A stretch of 5,923 bases of DNA. It comes from Chloroflexota bacterium (lineage in GTDB: Bacteria; Desulfobacterota; Desulfuromonadia; Desulfuromonadales; Geopsychrobacteraceae). The stretch spans positions 1 to 5,923 of the forward strand of contig JADFVC010000286.1 in NCBI GenBank assembly GCA_015222355.1, written 5' to 3'. The position numbers and the translations under genes are program-made. A model generated the notes under the pieces. The model ran no database searches and was not told where the DNA came from. It saw only the letters and a list, made by a program, of their open reading frames with translations. Below, piece by piece: positions 4,286 through 5,923 of the stretch (positions are counted from its first letter, which is position 1; every line of letters begins with the position of its first letter).

Positions 4286-5923
4286 ATGCGAAGAGGTCTC
4301 AGTATCCGCTGGAAGATATTGACGGGATTAGTTGTTCTGGCCATCTTCCCGATGCTTTTACTCAGCTACCTGTTTTCCGATTTTACTGATCGACAGGTCA
4401 GTGACCAGATAGAACTGAAGGCAGACCAAGCTGGCCACTACATCATGCTGTTAGCAACCCAAAATGAAAAAAGCCTTGCTGAAGCCCTGAAGTGGATAAG
4501 CCAGGAGACCGAACTGGTCAATGCGCTGCATTTCGGTGAAATTACCGGCGATCCGGAGCAACTACACAGACTCCTCAAACACTACCAGGACCAGTATCAT
4601 TTTGACGAATTCGAGATACTCCTCGCCAGTGGACAGCGGCATATCCTTTCCGCAAATGCCGACAATGGCGAGCCGATCCACTTAAAGACGACAGACAAAC
4701 AAAAGATTGGCTTCCACAAAGAACCGATCAGCCAAGTGATCGTTGAGGACCATCATCTCAGTATTTTTTCTTCAGCCCCCATAGCACTGCAGGGTTCCGT
4801 CATCGGCAACCTTAGAGCCTTCAACTATATCGATGATCAGTACGCAAAACAGTCCGAGGAGATTATCGAGGCAGATATCGCCTTTCACAACGGCGAAAAA
4901 GTTCTTTCCACCAATCTGGAAGAATTCCGGAAAATCCCACTTAATCTCGACGAAATCCTCGATGAGGATGCCGTCCTCATGACACTGCGCAGCCAGCCGC
5001 ATATCGTCTACAACTACCCGTTGAACCATGATAAGGCCGGATTCATGATTGCCCTGAATCGTTCCGCTATCCAGGCGGCAAACAGCTCGCTGCGGCAAAC
5101 CCTGATGATGAGTACCATCGGCGTTATGGTAGCGGCTGTTCTGCTCGGTATGATTATCTCCCGCGGGATCGCCATGCCGCTCAATTCCATGGTGACAAAC
5201 CTGCAGGAGATCGCTGAAGGCGAAGCCGATTTAACCAAAACCCTGGATGTCTCCACGCGGGATGAGATCGGCAGCCTGGCCAACAGTTTCAATCGTTTCG
5301 TCAAGCGCTTACGGAGTATCATCGAAAAAACCCGGGGTACCGCCGGCAGCCTTTCCGAGGGGACACACACCATCCGCAACCGGTTCGGCGAGATGGACAA
5401 CGCCGCCAATCAACAGACCAAAGCACTGGAACAAGCGCATCAAGGTGTCACAGAAATCGGCCAATCTGCCGGTGAGGTTGCTGACAATGTTTCCACCCTG
5501 GTGGCGTCGGTACAACAAAGTTCCGCGGCCACCCACGAACTGGAATCGACAACCTTCGTTATCGCTGAACAGATGGAAAACCTGTTCGGCATCATCAGCG
5601 ATCTTTCCAGTTCAATCCATCAGCTCTCATCCTCAAATGAGCAGATTGACGGCAATGTCATCGAACTCTCACACAACGCGCGGGAGACTTCACTGGCCGC
5701 AGAAGAATTGGAGCAGGCCACCAACACCATTAAGGAAAGCGCCGAGCAGACAAGTCGGTTGGCTCAACAGGCTGCCAATGAATCTCTGGAAGGGAAAGCC
5801 GCCGTCCAGGATACAATTCTCGGCATCAGCGAACTCCAGTTGATGATGGAGCAAGCCCATCTGGCGATCAAGGATCTGGGTGAACGCTCGGATGCGATCG
5901 GCAGCATCGTCAATGTCATCGCC
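4286..5923 (+). CDS. Methyl-accepting chemotaxis protein, 3' end outside the window
   Basis: The frame stays open for 546 codons to the right edge. The N-terminus is basic (MRRGLSIRWK), with a first membrane helix at about 11-30. Residues 31-270 form a large periplasmic sensor with two alpha/beta-like units: one around FDEFEILLASGQ (106-117) to GSVIGNLRAF (170-179), the second about 192-258. This resembles a double-Cache ligand-binding region, but the assignment is tentative. A second membrane helix lies at about 272-292. A HAMP domain follows, with the conserved proline at 298, GEADLT (312-317) and DEIGSLANSFNRFV (326-339). From about 345 on there is a long helical, coiled-coil receptor signalling domain. 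The window ends at AIGSIVNVIA, just before the expected CheA/CheW-binding hairpin tip, which is therefore not seen. The product should signal an unknown ligand to CheA. The ATG at 4286 is supported by GAGG at 4277-4280, 5 bases upstream. Confidence 0.93.
   Translation, partial: MRRGLSIRWKILTGLVVLAIFPMLLLSYLFSDFTDRQVSDQIELKADQAGHYIMLLATQNEKSLAEALKWISQETELVNALHFGEITGDPEQLHRLLKHYQDQYHFDEFEILLASGQRHILSANADNGEPIHLKTTDKQKIGFHKEPISQVIVEDHHLSIFSSAPIALQGSVIGNLRAFNYIDDQYAKQSEEIIEADIAFHNGEKVLSTNLEEFRKIPLNLDEILDEDAVLMTLRSQPHIVYNYPLNHDKAGFMIALNRSAIQAANSSLRQTLMMSTIGVMVAAVLLGMIISRGIAMPLNSMVTNLQEIAEGEADLTKTLDVSTRDEIGSLANSFNRFVKRLRSIIEKTRGTAGSLSEGTHTIRNRFGEMDNAANQQTKALEQAHQGVTEIGQSAGEVADNVSTLVASVQQSSAATHELESTTFVIAEQMENLFGIISDLSSSIHQLSSSNEQIDGNVIELSHNARETSLAAEELEQATNTIKESAEQTSRLAQQAANESLEGKAAVQDTILGISELQLMMEQAHLAIKDLGERSDAIGSIVNVIA

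Noticed and set aside
1..5923. CRISPR array, tRNA/rRNA genes, insertion sequence, toxin-antitoxin or defence system
   Set aside because: No regularly spaced repeats, no tRNA-like cloverleaf, no transposase and no recognisable defence or toxin genes were seen on either strand.

Overview
The window looks like ordinary chromosome from a mesophilic Desulfuromonadales/Geobacterales-type bacterium (Desulfobacterota). This rests on the style of the proteins: a Geobacter-like chemoreceptor, an Fe-S type Rrf2 regulator, GluQRS, and a GGGACAGTCCC palindrome common in that group. It is an inference from pattern memory, not a database match. Five protein genes can be supported; the last runs off the right edge.

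Layout. Positions 1-198 hold no gene, but a REP-like palindrome and two further hairpins lie there. A minus-strand pair follows: gluQRS (starting near 1983), then a lipoprotein gene (966 to 199) with its own Shine-Dalgarno, probably co-transcribed. Divergent from gluQRS is an Rrf2-family regulator on the plus strand, starting at GTG 2103 and not at the far upstream ATG. The 119 bp between them carries two back-to-back perfect TTGACA boxes and a 22-bp dyad at the regulator's predicted start of transcription. The regulator converges on amt (minus strand, 3950 to 2736). The 204 bp between them hold a strong 12-bp hairpin and a good minus-strand intrinsic terminator. They also hold a promoter-like sequence that could produce an ~80-nt small RNA with a CCCUCCU loop. 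The 335-bp gap between amt and the divergent chemoreceptor gene (4286 to the right edge) contains a sigma-54-like promoter for amt, a 26-bp dyad, a perfect 26-bp palindrome and a good sigma-70-like promoter for the receptor.

How the genes relate. There is no single operon or pathway. The functions are tRNA modification (GluQRS), an unknown envelope lipoprotein, an Fe-S or redox-sensing repressor, ammonium uptake and chemotaxis. Nothing suggests a defence system, phage or intact mobile element. The most interesting content is non-coding: the candidate sRNA downstream of amt and the palindrome-rich region upstream of it.
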